A stretch of DNA of 36,206 nt from Ardenticatenaceae bacterium (GTDB lineage: Bacteria > Chloroflexota > Anaerolineae > Ardenticatenales > Ardenticatenaceae): contig JALSKA010000259.1 of the NCBI GenBank assembly GCA_026989095.1, positions 1 through 36,206 on the forward strand. The letters run 5' to 3'. Below are positions 1 through 9,456 of the stretch, one piece after another. Both the position numbers and the translations under genes were made by a program. The notes below the pieces were generated by a model. The model did not search any database, was not told the DNA's origin, and worked only from the letters and a program-made list of their open reading frames with translations. Every line of letters starts with the position of its first letter. Position 1 is the first letter of the stretch.

Positions 1-1
1 C

Positions 2-1003
2 CGCCTGCGAGAAGCCTGTCGTCTCTTCGTCGAACGTATGCTCGCGCCCGACACGACGGTCTGCCTCACCGTGAGCGGGGCGCTCACGCCGGCCGGCTTG
101 GGCCACGCGGCCTTCGTGCCCCTGATCGAGGCCGGCTTCGTGGACTGGATCGTCTCCACGGGGGCGAACCTCTACCATGACGTGCACCGCTCGTTGGGCT
201 TCGACCTCTACCAAATCTCCCCGCTCGTGGACGACGTGCGTCTCCGGGAGGAGGGGATCATCCGCATCTACGACATCGTGTTCGAGCAGAAGGTGCTCTT
301 CGAGACCGACGCCTTCATCCGCCGCGTGCTCACGGCCCCCGAGTTCCAGAAGCGCATGAGCACGGCCGAGTTCCACCACCACTTGGGCCGCTACGTGCGC
401 GAACGCGAGCGCCTGTTGGGGCTTCCACACCGCTCCCTCCTCGGCGCCGCCTACGAGGCTGGCGTGCCCATCTACACCTCCAGCCCCGGCGACTCCGGCC
501 TGGGCATGAACGCCGCCGCCCTGCGCCTCCAAGGGCTCGCCGTCAGCCTCGACCCCGAGCTGGACGTGAACGAGACGGCGGCCATCGTCTACGGCGCCAA
601 GCGCGCCGGCGGCAAGAGCGGCCTGCTCATCCTGGGGGGCGGAAGCCCCAAGAACTTCGCCCTGCAGACCGAGCCCCAAATCCAAGAGATCCTTGGCCTG
701 GAGGAGCGGGGACACGATTACTTCATCCAGATCACCGACGCGCGGCCCGACACCGGCGGGCTCTCGGGGGCCACGCCGAGCGAGGCGGTCACGTGGGGCA
801 AAGTGGACCCCGACCACCTGCCCGACACGGTGGTCTGTTACACCGACACGACCATCGCTTTGCCCATCCTGGTCTCCTACGCCCTGGCCAAACGCCGACC
901 CCGCCCCCTCAAACGCCTGTACGAGCGGCGAGACCAGCTCCTCGACACCCTCCGGGCCGACTACGACGCCCGCCTGAAGGGCGCAGGGGGCACACGTGAA
1001 TAG
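2..1003 (+). CDS. deoxyhypusine synthase-family protein (5' end outside window)
   Basis: Deoxyhypusine-synthase fold enzyme. In eukaryotes and archaea this family moves the aminobutyl group of spermidine to a protein lysine using NAD; bacterial members lack the eIF5A substrate and some have been shown or proposed to make homospermidine or spermidine-like polyamines. The frame is open to the left edge, so the N-terminus is cut off; the first internal ATG (38) is not the true start. Counting from that [11 protein letters not shown] at about 201-208 contains the lysine matching the family's catalytic Lys, and [13 protein letters not shown] at about 243-255 matches the SGARPDEAVSWGK motif. [12 protein letters not shown] at 148-158 is also typical. 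It overlaps the agmatinase gene by 8 bp, which supports a polyamine role. Family assignment is firm; the exact substrate is inferred. Confidence 0.9.
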   Translation, partial: RLREACRLFVERMLAPDTTVCLTVSGALTPAGLGHAAFVPLIEAGFVDWIVSTGANLYHDVHRSLGFDLYQISPLVDDVRLREEGIIRIYDIVFEQKVLFETDAFIRRVLTAPEFQKRMSTAEFHHHLGRYVRERERLLGLPHRSLLGAAYEAGVPIYTSSPGDSGLGMNAAALRLQGLAVSLDPELDVNETAAIVYGAKRAGGKSGLLILGGGSPKNFALQTEPQIQEILGLEERGHDYFIQITDARPDTGGLSGATPSEAVTWGKVDPDHLPDTVVCYTDTTIALPILVSYALAKRRPRPLKRLYERRDQLLDTLRADYDARLKGAGGTRE

Positions 1004-1895
1004 CTTCCTCGGCCTGCCGCCCGAGTTCACGGCCCCCGAGCGCTCGTGGGCGTGGGTGCTGCCGGTGCCCTACGAGAGCACGGTGAGCTACGAGGGGGGC
1101 ACGCGCAAGGGGCCGGCAGCCATCATCGAAGCCTCCGCTCAAGTGGAGCTCTACGACCCCATCCTCGACGCCGAACCCGCTCTGGAGTACGGCGTGCACA
1201 CCCTGCCGGCACTGCCCCCCAACCACGCCTCTCCCGAGGCGATGGTGGCCGACGTGGCCAGGGCCGTGGAGGCGTGCGCGCGGCCCGACCGGCTGCTGGT
1301 GGTGGTGGGGGGCGAACACACCATCTCCGTGGGCGTGGTGCGCGGCCTCGTGCGCGCCTTCGGGGGGGAGCTGGCCGTGGTGGTGGTGGACGCCCACAGC
1401 GACCTGCGGGACGAGTACGAGGGGAGCCGCTACAGCCACGCCTGTGCGAGCCGACGGATGCTCGACGAGGGCGTGGAGGTCCTGTTCCAGGTCGGCGTGC
1501 GCGCCATCTCCAAGGAGGAAGCCGCCTTCATCCGGGCCAACCCGGAGCGGTTGCGCGTCTGGTTCGCGGACGAAGTCCACACCACTCCGTTGGAGCTTCT
1601 GTTGGCCGACTTGGAAGCCCGCCTCGCCGGCCGGCGCCTTTTTCTCTCGCTGGACGTGGACGGGCTGGACCCCAGCATCGTTCCGGCGACGGGCACGCCG
1701 GAGCCCGGGGGGCTCACGTGGCACCAGGCGTTGGCCATCGTCCGCACCTTGGCCCGCGTGGCCCACGTGGTGGCCGTGGACTGTGTGGAGTTGGCCCCCC
1801 GTGAAGGCCTCCACATGGCCGAGTTCGCCGCCGCCCGGCTCCTCTACCACGCCATGAACGCCATCTGGCACCACCGGGGCGCGCCTAGTCCGTGA
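996..1895 (+). CDS. speB: agmatinase (ureohydrolase family)
   Basis: Hydrolyses agmatine to putrescine and urea in the cytoplasm with a binuclear Mn site. The 299-residue protein shows all three ureohydrolase metal motifs: GGEHT at about 105-109, DAHSD at 132-136 and [10 protein letters not shown] at 218-227, followed by GTPEPGG. Length fits the family (about 290-310). The start is a GTG inside the end of the previous gene (8-bp overlap), so the two are probably translated together: putrescine made here could feed the deoxyhypusine-synthase-like enzyme. Arginase or guanidinobutyrase are alternatives within the family; agmatinase is the best guess from the polyamine neighbour. No arginine decarboxylase is in the window. 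Confidence 0.88.
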   Translation: MNSFLGLPPEFTAPERSWAWVLPVPYESTVSYEGGTRKGPAAIIEASAQVELYDPILDAEPALEYGVHTLPALPPNHASPEAMVADVARAVEACARPDRLLVVVGGEHTISVGVVRGLVRAFGGELAVVVVDAHSDLRDEYEGSRYSHACASRRMLDEGVEVLFQVGVRAISKEEAAFIRANPERLRVWFADEVHTTPLELLLADLEARLAGRRLFLSLDVDGLDPSIVPATGTPEPGGLTWHQALAIVRTLARVAHVVAVDCVELAPREGLHMAEFAAARLLYHAMNAIWHHRGAPSP

Positions 1896-1904
1896 GAGCG
1901 TGTC

Positions 1905-2651
1905 ATGTGTCGAACTATCCGGCTCGCCTTTTCCTTCCTCACCGTGTTGCCCTTCTCCGTCTCCGAGGTGGAGGATCGGGAACTCGGGAGCACGGTGGCC
2001 TGGTTCCCCCTGGTGGGCTTGGCGGTGGGAAGTGTGCTCGTGCTCACAGCGTGGATCGGCGTGCGCTCGGTCGGCGCGGGCGTGGCCGGCGTGTTGGCCC
2101 TGGCCGCGTGGGTGGGCCTCACGGGCGCGCTCCACGTGGACGGATTCTTAGACGTGTGCGACGGGCTCTTCGGCGGGCCCACGCCCCAGGAGCGGCTCCG
2201 CATTATGCGCGACGAGCGCGTGGGCGCCTTCGCCGTGGCCGGGGGCACACTGCTCTTCCTGGCCAAGTACGCGGCCCTGGTGGGCCTCCTGGAGGCCCCA
2301 TCGTGGCCCTCGGCCGCCGGCACCCTCCTCGTGGCCCCCGTGCTGGGCCGATGGGCCATGTCCCTGGCCACCGTGGCCTTTCCCTACGCGCGCCCCCAAG
2401 GGCTGGGACGGGCCATGAACGCCCACGCCGGCCTCGGGGAGATCGCCTTGGCCGGTGCCTTCGCCCTCGGGATCGCCGGGCTTGTGTTGGGAGCACGGGG
2501 CGCAGGCCTTTGGGGAGGGGCCACGGCCTTGGCCTGGCTCGCCGGCCGGTGGGCCACGCGCCGCGTGCCGGGTTTCACGGGCGACATGTACGGCGCCCTC
2601 TGTGAGGTCACGGAAGCGGCCGTGCTCGTTGTGGGCGTTGGCCTGCTGTGA
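1905..2651 (+). CDS. cobS: adenosylcobinamide-GDP ribazoletransferase (cobalamin synthase)
   Basis: Membrane enzyme of the last step of cobalamin synthesis, joining adenosylcobinamide-GDP and alpha-ribazole. The 248-residue protein is rich in hydrophobic segments and carries the family signature HVDGFLDVCDG at about 77-87, with the acidic residues that bind Mg, then RIMRDERVGAFA at 99-110. The opening FSFLTVLPF is also typical of CobS. It starts 9 bp after speB on the same strand. No other cobalamin gene (cobU, cobT, cobC) and no cobalamin riboswitch was found in the window, so it may serve cobamide salvage or work with genes elsewhere. It ends against the convergent dehydratase gene with only 12 bp between stops. 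Confidence 0.93.
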   Translation: MCRTIRLAFSFLTVLPFSVSEVEDRELGSTVAWFPLVGLAVGSVLVLTAWIGVRSVGAGVAGVLALAAWVGLTGALHVDGFLDVCDGLFGGPTPQERLRIMRDERVGAFAVAGGTLLFLAKYAALVGLLEAPSWPSAAGTLLVAPVLGRWAMSLATVAFPYARPQGLGRAMNAHAGLGEIALAGAFALGIAGLVLGARGAGLWGGATALAWLAGRWATRRVPGFTGDMYGALCEVTEAAVLVVGVGLL

Positions 2652-2663
2652 GGGCCGGCAGCC

Positions 2664-3020
2664 TCACGTCCCCTGTCCTCCCTCCCCGTAGAGCTCGTTG
2701 GTCTTGGCGGCCATGATGAAGTCGTTCTGGTGGAGCCCGCGAATCTTGTGGGTCCACCAGCGCACGGTCACGCGACCCCACTCGGTCAAGATGGCGGGGT
2801 GGTGGTCTTCGGCCTCGGCCAACTCGCCTACCCGGTTGGTGAAGGCCAGCGCCTCGGCGAAATTGGCGAAGCGGAAGACGCGCTCGAGCTGCTTGATTCC
2901 GCCGCGTTCAACCACCTGCCACCCGGGCACCTGGTCCATGAAGGCCCGAATCTCCTCCTCCGAGAGGGGAGGTTCGTCCCCACGGCAAGCGGTGCATTTC
3001 ATCTCCACCAGTTTGTTCAT
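2664..3020 (-). CDS. pterin-4a-carbinolamine dehydratase
   Basis: Dehydrates 4a-hydroxytetrahydrobiopterin, a by-product of aromatic amino acid hydroxylases; related proteins also act in molybdopterin-like or regulatory roles. The 118-residue protein has the family motif with HHP at about 73-75, a following Trp ([12 protein letters not shown]) and D100 in GLHQNDF. The ATG at 3020 is preceded by GGGGAGGGAAGGC, a clear ribosome binding site; longer readings of the frame run into the promoter and are unlikely. N-terminal Cys9 and Cys12 (CTAC) are seen. No phenylalanine hydroxylase is in the window, so its partner is unknown. It has its own promoter at 3094-3122. Confidence 0.92.
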   Translation of the reverse strand: MNKLVEMKCTACRGDEPPLSEEEIRAFMDQVPGWQVVERGGIKQLERVFRFANFAEALAFTNRVGELAEAEDHHPAILTEWGRVTVRWWTHKIRGLHQNDFIMAAKTNELYGEGGQGT

Positions 3021-3089
3021 GCCTTCCCTCCCCTTGAGTTCTTCCGGTGTGCCGTCCTCGTCTGAACAGGGCGTTCGCCCCTGCGGCCA

Positions 3090-3122
3090 GGGTATGATAC
3101 CCCAGATTGAGCGATATGAAAA
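3090..3122 (-). promoter_or_regulatory. promoter of the pterin dehydratase gene, with overlapping palindrome
   Basis: Read on the - strand: -35 TTTTCA (3122-3117), 17 bp, -10 TATCAT (3099-3094). The -10 lies inside a perfect 13-bp inverted repeat, GGGTAT-G-ATACCC (3090-3102), a possible operator. The distance to the start codon is about 70 bp. Seen by eye, not tested. Confidence 0.55.
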
Positions 3123-3222
3123 ACACACATAACGAGGCGACACGGGTGTTCCGTGTGGGGGAGGTGCCCTGCCGTGGCGACGAAGGAAGTAAGAATCTGA
3201 GGCCCTGGGCAACAGATGGGCA

Positions 3223-4962
3223 CTATGGCGGTGTTCTGGCCGGACGCATGACGAGTGAACGCAGGCGGTTGAGAGCCGCGGCCAGCTCCTGGGGACGGAA
3301 GGCGGCCAAGTCGCCCACCTTCCGGCTGTCGAGCACGTCGAGCCCCTGTTCGGCCACGTCTCGCATGACCAGCTCGACGATCTGGCGGAGTGGCCGCTGG
3401 CCGTCCATGTAGCGGTGCCGGGCGTAGACGAGGGCAGCGGCGATGGCGCGTGTTTGTGCCGGGTGGACGAGTTGTTCCACTGCCTCCAAGTCGATGGTCT
3501 CCCGGCCGAACTGGATGGCCCGGGTGCCGTGAACCTTGACGCGCACCTCGCGGCGCCCCTTGGAGGGGTCCACGCTGCGCGGGTCGGGTGCCCGTGGGGT
3601 CACGTCGCCGAAGCGGTCGCCCCCCTCGGGCCGGCGGCCCGTGGCGTGGCGGGCGGCAATGGCCTTGGCCTGGGCGGTGGCATCCCAAGGGCGGTAGGCG
3701 TGGAGGGCGATGACCGTGTCGGCCACGTCGAAGTAATCCCCGCTGCCCCCGATGACGAGCACCGTGCTCACCCCGAGCTCGTCGTGGAGCTGGCGCACTT
3801 TGTCGATGAAGGGGGTGATGGGCTCGTGGGCCTTGGCGATGAGCTCCTGCATTCGGTGGTCGCGGATCATGAAGTTGGTGGCCGAGGTGTCCTCGTCGAT
3901 GAGGAGCAGGGAGGTGCCCACTTCCAGCGCCTCCACGATGTTGGCCGCCTGGCTGGTGGACCCGCTGGCGTTGGCCGTGCTGAAGTGGCGCGTGCTCTGG
4001 CCGAAGGGCAAGTTGTCGATGAAGGGGCTGATATTCACGCAGGCGACGGCACGGCCATCCTCGGCGCGGATCTTGACCGCGTCCGACACGGTGACCACGA
4101 ACTCGCGCCCGTCGCCGGGGCAGTGGTTGTACACCCCCCGCTCGATGGCCCGCAACAGCGTGCTCTTGCCGTGGTAGCCCCCGCCCACGATAAGGGTCAC
4201 GCCCCGGGGCACGCCCATGCCCTCGATGGGGCCGGCGTTGGGCAGGTGGAAGCTCACCCGAAGGGAGGGGGGCGACTCGAAGGGGATGACGATGCCCTCC
4301 TCCAAGGGGCGCTCGTCCACGCCGGAGCGGCGGGGCAGAATGGCCCCGTCGGCCACGAAGGCCACCAGGCCCCGCCGGGCAAGCTGGTCGCGGAGCCAGT
4401 CGGCGTCCTCGTTGACTTCGGCGTGGCGGCGCACGACGGCGGGATCGTGTGCGCGGTAGAGGAGCGCGTGTTTCACCACGTGGGGCACATCCTCCAGCAG
4501 GAGCTCGATGGCCTGGTGGCCCAAAATGGTTCGCCCCCGGGCCGGCAGCCCCACGGTGAAACGGGCCTCGACCCACGAGTCGTTGATGGTGACCGCCGTG
4601 TGGCGGATCACCTCCTGGCCCGGGGCGTCGATGGCGATCCGCCCGCTGTGGCCGGTGCCGCGCCGCCGGTCCGTGGCGCGGGCCACGTCGGCGAAGCGGC
4701 GTGCCACGTAATTCTCCACCCCGATGGCCCGGGCGGGCGTGCTGTAGAGCTCGGGCGGGAAGCCGGCGTGCGCCTGGGGCACGCGCACGCGCAGCCGGCT
4801 CGGGGCGGCGAAGGGATCGCCCTGGACGTGGTCCACGAAGAGCACGAAGCCGGGAAACCGGTAGACCCCCGCGATCTCCTTGTACGCCTTGTAGCCGCGG
4901 CCGTCCAAGCGGGACAGCAGGCGGCGCAGTTCCTCGGCCGAACGTGTGGCCGGCATGGGCAT
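3223..4962 (-). CDS. predicted ATPase of the ABC class (COG3044-type)
   Basis: A 579-residue cytoplasmic P-loop protein of the stand-alone 'ABC-class ATPase' family, found in many bacteria and in trypanosome RNA-editing protein MRB1590; its bacterial job is not established. Walker A is GGGYHGKST at about 260-268, an ABC-signature-like [16 protein letters not shown] lies at 331-346, and Walker [13 protein letters not shown] at 352-363. The conserved N-terminal half ([16 protein letters not shown] at 19-34) is the region that distinguishes the family from transporter ATPases; there are no membrane segments. AGGAGGGTGA precedes the ATG at 4962; a second ATG six bases later is also usable. It lies 25 bp after the ftsZ stop on the same strand, so it may be read with the dcw operon. 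Confidence 0.88.
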   Translation of the reverse strand: MPMPATRSAEELRRLLSRLDGRGYKAYKEIAGVYRFPGFVLFVDHVQGDPFAAPSRLRVRVPQAHAGFPPELYSTPARAIGVENYVARRFADVARATDRRRGTGHSGRIAIDAPGQEVIRHTAVTINDSWVEARFTVGLPARGRTILGHQAIELLLEDVPHVVKHALLYRAHDPAVVRRHAEVNEDADWLRDQLARRGLVAFVADGAILPRRSGVDERPLEEGIVIPFESPPSLRVSFHLPNAGPIEGMGVPRGVTLIVGGGYHGKSTLLRAIERGVYNHCPGDGREFVVTVSDAVKIRAEDGRAVACVNISPFIDNLPFGQSTRHFSTANASGSTSQAANIVEALEVGTSLLLIDEDTSATNFMIRDHRMQELIAKAHEPITPFIDKVRQLHDELGVSTVLVIGGSGDYFDVADTVIALHAYRPWDATAQAKAIAARHATGRRPEGGDRFGDVTPRAPDPRSVDPSKGRREVRVKVHGTRAIQFGRETIDLEAVEQLVHPAQTRAIAAALVYARHRYMDGQRPLRQIVELVMRDVAEQGLDVLDSRKVGDLAAFRPQELAAALNRLRSLVMRPARTPP

Positions 4963-4987
4963 TCACCCTCCTGGGCCGGCCGGCGCG

Positions 4988-6106
4988 TCAACGGCGCCGC
5001 AAGAAGGCCGGCACGTCCAAGTCATCCCGGTCGAAGCGGCGCACCGGGAACTCCTTGACCTTCTGCTGGAGGGATGGTCCTCCCTGGCCGGCCGCCATGC
5101 GCAGGCGCGGCTGGGCCTTGGCCTGAGTGTCGAACCCGGTGGCGATGAGCGTGATGCGGATCTCGTCCTGGAGCGTGGGGTCGATGACGGCGCCGAAGAT
5201 GATGTTGGCGTTCGGGTCGGTAGTGCTGCGGATCAGCTCCGCCGCCTCGTTGACCTCGAAGAGGCTGAGGTCCTCGCCGCCGGTGACGTTGAAGAGCACG
5301 CCGCGCGCGCCGTCGATGGTGATGTCGAGCAGCGGGCTGCTGATGGCCTTCTGGGCCGCTTCCGTGGCGCGGTTCTCGCCCGAGGCCACGCCCACGGCCA
5401 TGAGGGCTGCTCCGCCCTCGGACATGATGGCGCGCACGTCGGCGAAGTCCAAGTTGATGAGGCCCGGCACGGTGATGAGCTCGGAGATGCCCTGAATGCC
5501 CTGGCGCAACACGTCGTCGGCCGTCCTGAAGGCTTCCTGGATGGAGGCGCGCTTGTCCACGATCTGGAGCAAGCGGTCGTTGGGGATCACGATGAGGGTG
5601 TCCACCTCCTCCTGGAGGGCCTCGATGCCCTGCTCGGCGTTCTCCATGCGGCGGGAGCCCTCGAAGGAGAAGGGCTTGGTGATCACACCGATGGTGAGCG
5701 CGCCGCACTCGCGGGCGATGCGGGCGACAACGGGGGCCGCGCCGGTGCCGGTGCCACCCCCCATGCCGGCCGTGATGAAGACCATGTCGGCGCCCTTGAG
5801 CACGGCCTCGAGCTCATCGGCGCTCTCCTCGGCAGCCTTGCGGCCGATTTCGGGGTTGCCGCCGGCCCCCAGTCCGCGCGTCAGCTTCTCGCCGATGCGC
5901 AGCCGGTGGGGCGCCTGGCTGAGCAGGAGGGCTTGGGCGTCGGTGTTGACGGCGATGAACTCCACGCCGCGGATGCCCGCCTCAATCATGCGGTTCACGG
6001 CGTTAGCACCGCCCCCCCCAATGCCGATGACTTTGATTTGGGCGAAGTTCTCCACCTCGGGTGGGAAGAACGACGGGGATTGGGGTTCCGGCAGGTCATT
6101 GTACAT
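4988..6106 (-). CDS. ftsZ: cell division protein FtsZ
   Basis: Tubulin-like GTPase that builds the division ring. The 372-residue protein has [14 protein letters not shown] at about 27-40, the tubulin signature GGGTGTGAA at 116-124, and ends with a conserved C-terminal peptide, [12 protein letters not shown], which binds FtsA and other partners. The linker before it is short. The ATG at 6106 was chosen because AAGGAGG sits 8-9 bases upstream; an in-frame GTG at 6133 would place this ribosome binding site inside the coding region. It follows ftsA by 43 bp and precedes the ABC-class ATPase. Confidence 0.97.
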   Translation of the reverse strand: MYNDLPEPQSPSFFPPEVENFAQIKVIGIGGGGANAVNRMIEAGIRGVEFIAVNTDAQALLLSQAPHRLRIGEKLTRGLGAGGNPEIGRKAAEESADELEAVLKGADMVFITAGMGGGTGTGAAPVVARIARECGALTIGVITKPFSFEGSRRMENAEQGIEALQEEVDTLIVIPNDRLLQIVDKRASIQEAFRTADDVLRQGIQGISELITVPGLINLDFADVRAIMSEGGAALMAVGVASGENRATEAAQKAISSPLLDITIDGARGVLFNVTGGEDLSLFEVNEAAELIRSTTDPNANIIFGAVIDPTLQDEIRITLIATGFDTQAKAQPRLRMAAGQGGPSLQQKVKEFPVRRFDRDDLDVPAFLRRR

Positions 6107-6149
6107 GGGTCTTGCCTCCTTTTCTTGATTCACAGACGTGTTCAGTGGA

Positions 6150-7385
6150 CTACTCGGGCAAAAGCGTCGTCAGCCAACGGGCCAGACGCTCCTTCCAATC
6201 GGACGAAGAGTGGCCGGCACCGTTCTGGTGGCCGCGCACTTGGTGGTGGTGCGCGCCCCAGCGGAGCAGGCCCACGGTGGCGGCGAAGGCCGGCGAGCCC
6301 AAGCTGTCAATGAGGCCGCTCAGGTGGGCCGTGTGGGGCTGGCCCACGCGCACCGGGAGCCGGAAGTAGTCGGTGGCCAGCTCCCGTAGCCCCTCCAGTT
6401 GGGCACTTCCCCCGCAAAAGACCACGCCAGCCGGCAACAGGCCATCGTACCCGGAGCGCTTGATCTCGCGCCGGATTAGGTCGAACAAGTCAAGCACCCT
6501 GTACTCCAAGATCTCGGCGATGTCGCGCCGCGTGACAGCGTGAAGCGGCGTGTCGCCGAACGTGGCCACGTCCACGGCCTCGTCCTCGCCCACCAGGGCC
6601 GTTGCCGCGCAGCCGTGGCGCACTTTCAGCTCCTCGGCCACGGGCAGGGGGCACTGGAGGCCCACGGCCAAGTCGTGGCTCAGGTGGTGGCCGCCGACGG
6701 GCAGGCTCACCGTGTGCCAGGCGGCCCCTTCGATGAAGATGCCGATGTCGGTGGTGCCGCCGCCGATGTCCACCAGGACCACGCCCAGCTCCTTTTCGTC
6801 CTCGGTGAGAATGGCCTCGCCGGCGGCGAGGGGGTCCAACACGAAAGCCTGCACGTCCACGCCGGCCCCCCGGCAGCACGTTTCCAGCGTCTGGAGGGCC
6901 GTTGTTGAGGCCGCCACCACGTGGGCCTCGACTTCCAGGCGGTAGCCGTGGAGGCCGACGGGGTTGCGCACCCCGTTTTCGCTGTCGAGCCAAAAGCCGC
7001 GCGGGATCAGGTGAATCACCTCGTGGGAGTGGGGCAGGGCGATGGCGCGGGCGGCCTCGAGCACCCGCTGCACGTCGTCGTGTTGGACGGTGTGGTTGCC
7101 GCGCGAGATGGAGACCGTGCCCCGGCTGTTGAGGGAGACGATGTGGGCGCCCGAGACGCCCACGAGGGCGCCCTGGAAGGCCACGCCGGAAGTGTGTTCG
7201 GCCCGGGTGACGGCAGCCTCCACGGCACGGGTGGCCGCTTCGAGGTCAACAATGGCCCCCTTCTTGACGCCGGCCGAGGGCACCACGCCGATGCCGATAA
7301 TGCGCAGCCGGCCGTGGTCGTCCACCTCGCCGACTAGGCACCCAATTTTGGACGAGCCTATGTCCAGTCCAACAACGTGTCGCAT
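6150..7385 (-). CDS. ftsA: cell division protein FtsA
   Basis: Actin-like ATPase that anchors FtsZ filaments to the membrane. The 411-residue protein has the phosphate-1 motif LDIGSSKIG at about 7-15, the inserted SHS2/1C domain with [11 protein letters not shown] at 41-51, and phosphate-2 VDIGGGTTD at 205-213. The last residues, [15 protein letters not shown], form an amphipathic helix of the type that inserts FtsA into the membrane; it is present and intact. ATG start at 7385. It lies between ftsQ (68 bp upstream) and ftsZ, the standard dcw order. Confidence 0.96.
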   Translation of the reverse strand: MRHVVGLDIGSSKIGCLVGEVDDHGRLRIIGIGVVPSAGVKKGAIVDLEAATRAVEAAVTRAEHTSGVAFQGALVGVSGAHIVSLNSRGTVSISRGNHTVQHDDVQRVLEAARAIALPHSHEVIHLIPRGFWLDSENGVRNPVGLHGYRLEVEAHVVAASTTALQTLETCCRGAGVDVQAFVLDPLAAGEAILTEDEKELGVVLVDIGGGTTDIGIFIEGAAWHTVSLPVGGHHLSHDLAVGLQCPLPVAEELKVRHGCAATALVGEDEAVDVATFGDTPLHAVTRRDIAEILEYRVLDLFDLIRREIKRSGYDGLLPAGVVFCGGSAQLEGLRELATDYFRLPVRVGQPHTAHLSGLIDSLGSPAFAATVGLLRWGAHHHQVRGHQNGAGHSSSDWKERLARWLTTLLPE

Positions 7386-7453
7386 GGCTGTTCACCTACC
7401 TCCATCGTGTCACGGCGCGTTCGGCCTCCGTCCACCCTGTTCCCCCTCCACGT

Positions 7454-8338
7454 TCACGGCTCCCCCTCCTGGTTTTTCCCATCTCCCACACGGTAGTAGG
7501 GCCGTTCGGGCACCGACAAGTCCAGGAATGTCACGTTGCGTGCCGGCGCCACTTGGGCCCGGAACTGGCGGTAGATCAAGACCTTGAGCTTCAGGTTCTG
7601 GTGATCGCCGACCTGTACCCGCCACCCCTCGTCGGTGACGAAACTGAGCCCGGCCCCTGGGCGCCAGTCGAACACCCGCTGCTCCGGCAAGAGGCGGTTG
7701 AGCTCCAGCGCGGCGACAATGGCCTCGGGGTCCACGCGCTCGCCCGGGCGGAGCGAGGCGTTGCGCAGGTCGCGCACCACCACGGCCCTGGAGATGTCGC
7801 CGCGCACCTCGAAGAGCACGCCCTCCGCGTCCACCAGGAAGCGTTGCTCGCCGGCTTGCCACACGGCCACAGGTCGGCGCTCCACCACGCGGATGGCCAG
7901 CCGGTTGGGCAGGTCGAGCTTGACGTCCACGTCTTTGATGATGGCCAGGGCGCGAATGCGCGCCTCGACGGTCTTGGGGTCAATCCAGAAGATGTTCCAC
8001 CCGTCCACGTCCGCCAGCGCGTAGATCTCCTCGGGCGTGGTGTAGAGCGTGCCCTGCACGTCCGCCCCGTAGACGTAGAACGTGTCGCTCAGGAAGAGCC
8101 AATAGGCTGTGGCGCCCAAGAGCAGGAGCACCAGGAACGTCATCATGTGATCCCTGAGCCAGCGCACCGTGGCGTGGCGGTCCTCCGGCGTGCGGCCGTG
8201 GACGCGCAAGCCCGGCAGCGCGCTCTGGTAGACGATCAGGCGGCGCGATCGCCGCCGGCGCGGCCGCCGCCGGCGATAGCGCCTGGGAGGGCGTCTGCGA
8301 CGGTAGAGCCCCTGGCGGGCCGTGGACGCTCTGCTCAT
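7454..8338 (-). CDS. ftsQ: cell division protein FtsQ/DivIB
   Basis: Bitopic divisome protein. The 294-residue product has a very basic cytoplasmic tail (11 to about 33, mostly Arg, with RRRR runs), one membrane segment at about 65-84 (MMTFLVLLLLGATAYWLFL) and a POTRA domain at about 85-157 (from YVYGADVQGTLYTTPEEI to VVERRPVAVW), then the beta domain. The start ATG overlaps the ddl stop in an ATGA junction, so it is translationally coupled. The Arg-rich tail is longer than usual and is the odd point. The same reading frame is open much further upstream through ddl but in the wrong frame for that gene; that extension is a shadow. Confidence 0.93.
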   Translation of the reverse strand: MSRASTARQGLYRRRRPPRRYRRRRPRRRRSRRLIVYQSALPGLRVHGRTPEDRHATVRWLRDHMMTFLVLLLLGATAYWLFLSDTFYVYGADVQGTLYTTPEEIYALADVDGWNIFWIDPKTVEARIRALAIIKDVDVKLDLPNRLAIRVVERRPVAVWQAGEQRFLVDAEGVLFEVRGDISRAVVVRDLRNASLRPGERVDPEAIVAALELNRLLPEQRVFDWRPGAGLSFVTDEGWRVQVGDHQNLKLKVLIYRQFRAQVAPARNVTFLDLSVPERPYYRVGDGKNQEGEP

Positions 8339-9456
8339 CGCCTCACCCGGTTCTGGGCCACGTCGGCCGCGCGCTCGAGCGCCAGCCGAATGAGCTCCTC
8401 GACCAGTTCGCGGTAGGTTAGCCCCTCGGCCTCCCACAGCTTCGGGTACATGCTGAAGGGCGTGAACCCGGGAATAGTGTTGATTTCGTTGATGTACACC
8501 TCGCCCGTGGCGTCGTTCATGAGGAAGTCCACCCGGGCCATGCCGCTCCCGTCGATGGCCCGGAAGGCCGCAACGGCCATGCGTTTGAGTGTGCGCGCGA
8601 GGTCGTCGGGAACGGGGGCCGGAATGAGCAGGTCGCTGCCCCCTTCCGTGTACTTGGCCTCGTAGCTGTAGAACTCGTGCCCTCGCGGGCGCACTTCGCC
8701 CGGCAGGCTGGCACGGGGGGTGTCGTTGCCCAACACCGAGACCTCCAGCTCCCGAACGTGTTCCACGGCCTGTTCCACGATGAGCTTCCGGTCGAACTGG
8801 GCGGCCAGGTCGAGGGCGGCGGCGAGCTCGTCGCGGGTGCGCGCCTTGGAGACGCCCACGCTCGAGCCCAAGTTGGCCGGTTTCACGAAGAGCGGGTAGG
8901 CCAGGTGGTTCTCGATGTGTTCCACCGTCTGTTCGGGCGCAGCGCGCCACTCGCCCCGCAGGACGACGAGATAGGGCACCACCGGCAGGCCGGCGGCCCG
9001 GAAGATGGCCTTGGAGAGGGCCTTGTCCATGGCCACGGCCGAGGCAGCCACGCCACAGCCCACGTAGGGGAGCCCGATCATCTCGAGGAGCCCCTGGATG
9101 GTGCCGTCCTCCCCGTAGGGGCCGTGGAGCACGGGAAAGGCCACGTCGGCCCGGCGGAGCAGCTCGCCGGGCGGTTCTGCCGGCGAGACGAGGGCGCCGG
9201 CAACCACGTGGGCGGAATCGGCCGGCGCGGCCCTGGCCGGGGAGGTGGCGTGGCCGGCCAGGGCCTCGAGCGCGGCCAGTGGGTCGTCGCCAATGAGCCA
9301 TTCGCCGTCGAGCGTGATGCCGACGGGGAGCACGTCGAAGCGCTCGCGGTCCAAGGCGCCGAGCACGCCCCGGGCCGAGAGCAGCGACACCTCGTGTTCT
9401 CCGCTGCGGCCGCCGAAGATGACGGCCACGCACACTTTTTCGCGCCGTTGGGTCAC
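8335..9456 (-). CDS. ddl: D-alanine--D-alanine ligase
   Basis: Makes the D-Ala-D-Ala dipeptide for MurF, using ATP. A 373-residue ATP-grasp enzyme: FGGRSGEHEVS at about 14-24 is the N-terminal signature, then GPYGEDGTIQGLLE, KPANLGSSVGV in the middle, and NEINTIPGFT at about 323-332 with the Mg-binding acidic residues. It starts with GTG in a GTGA overlap with the murB stop and ends in an ATGA overlap with ftsQ, so the three are tightly coupled. The order murB-ddl-ftsQ is usual for dcw clusters. Confidence 0.96.
   Translation of the reverse strand: MTQRREKVCVAVIFGGRSGEHEVSLLSARGVLGALDRERFDVLPVGITLDGEWLIGDDPLAALEALAGHATSPARAAPADSAHVVAGALVSPAEPPGELLRRADVAFPVLHGPYGEDGTIQGLLEMIGLPYVGCGVAASAVAMDKALSKAIFRAAGLPVVPYLVVLRGEWRAAPEQTVEHIENHLAYPLFVKPANLGSSVGVSKARTRDELAAALDLAAQFDRKLIVEQAVEHVRELEVSVLGNDTPRASLPGEVRPRGHEFYSYEAKYTEGGSDLLIPAPVPDDLARTLKRMAVAAFRAIDGSGMARVDFLMNDATGEVYINEINTIPGFTPFSMYPKLWEAEGLTYRELVEELIRLALERAADVAQNRVRR

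Noticed and set aside
6107-6133. Upstream GTG start of ftsZ
   Set aside because: It would put the AAGGAGG ribosome binding site of the ATG at 6106 inside the gene.
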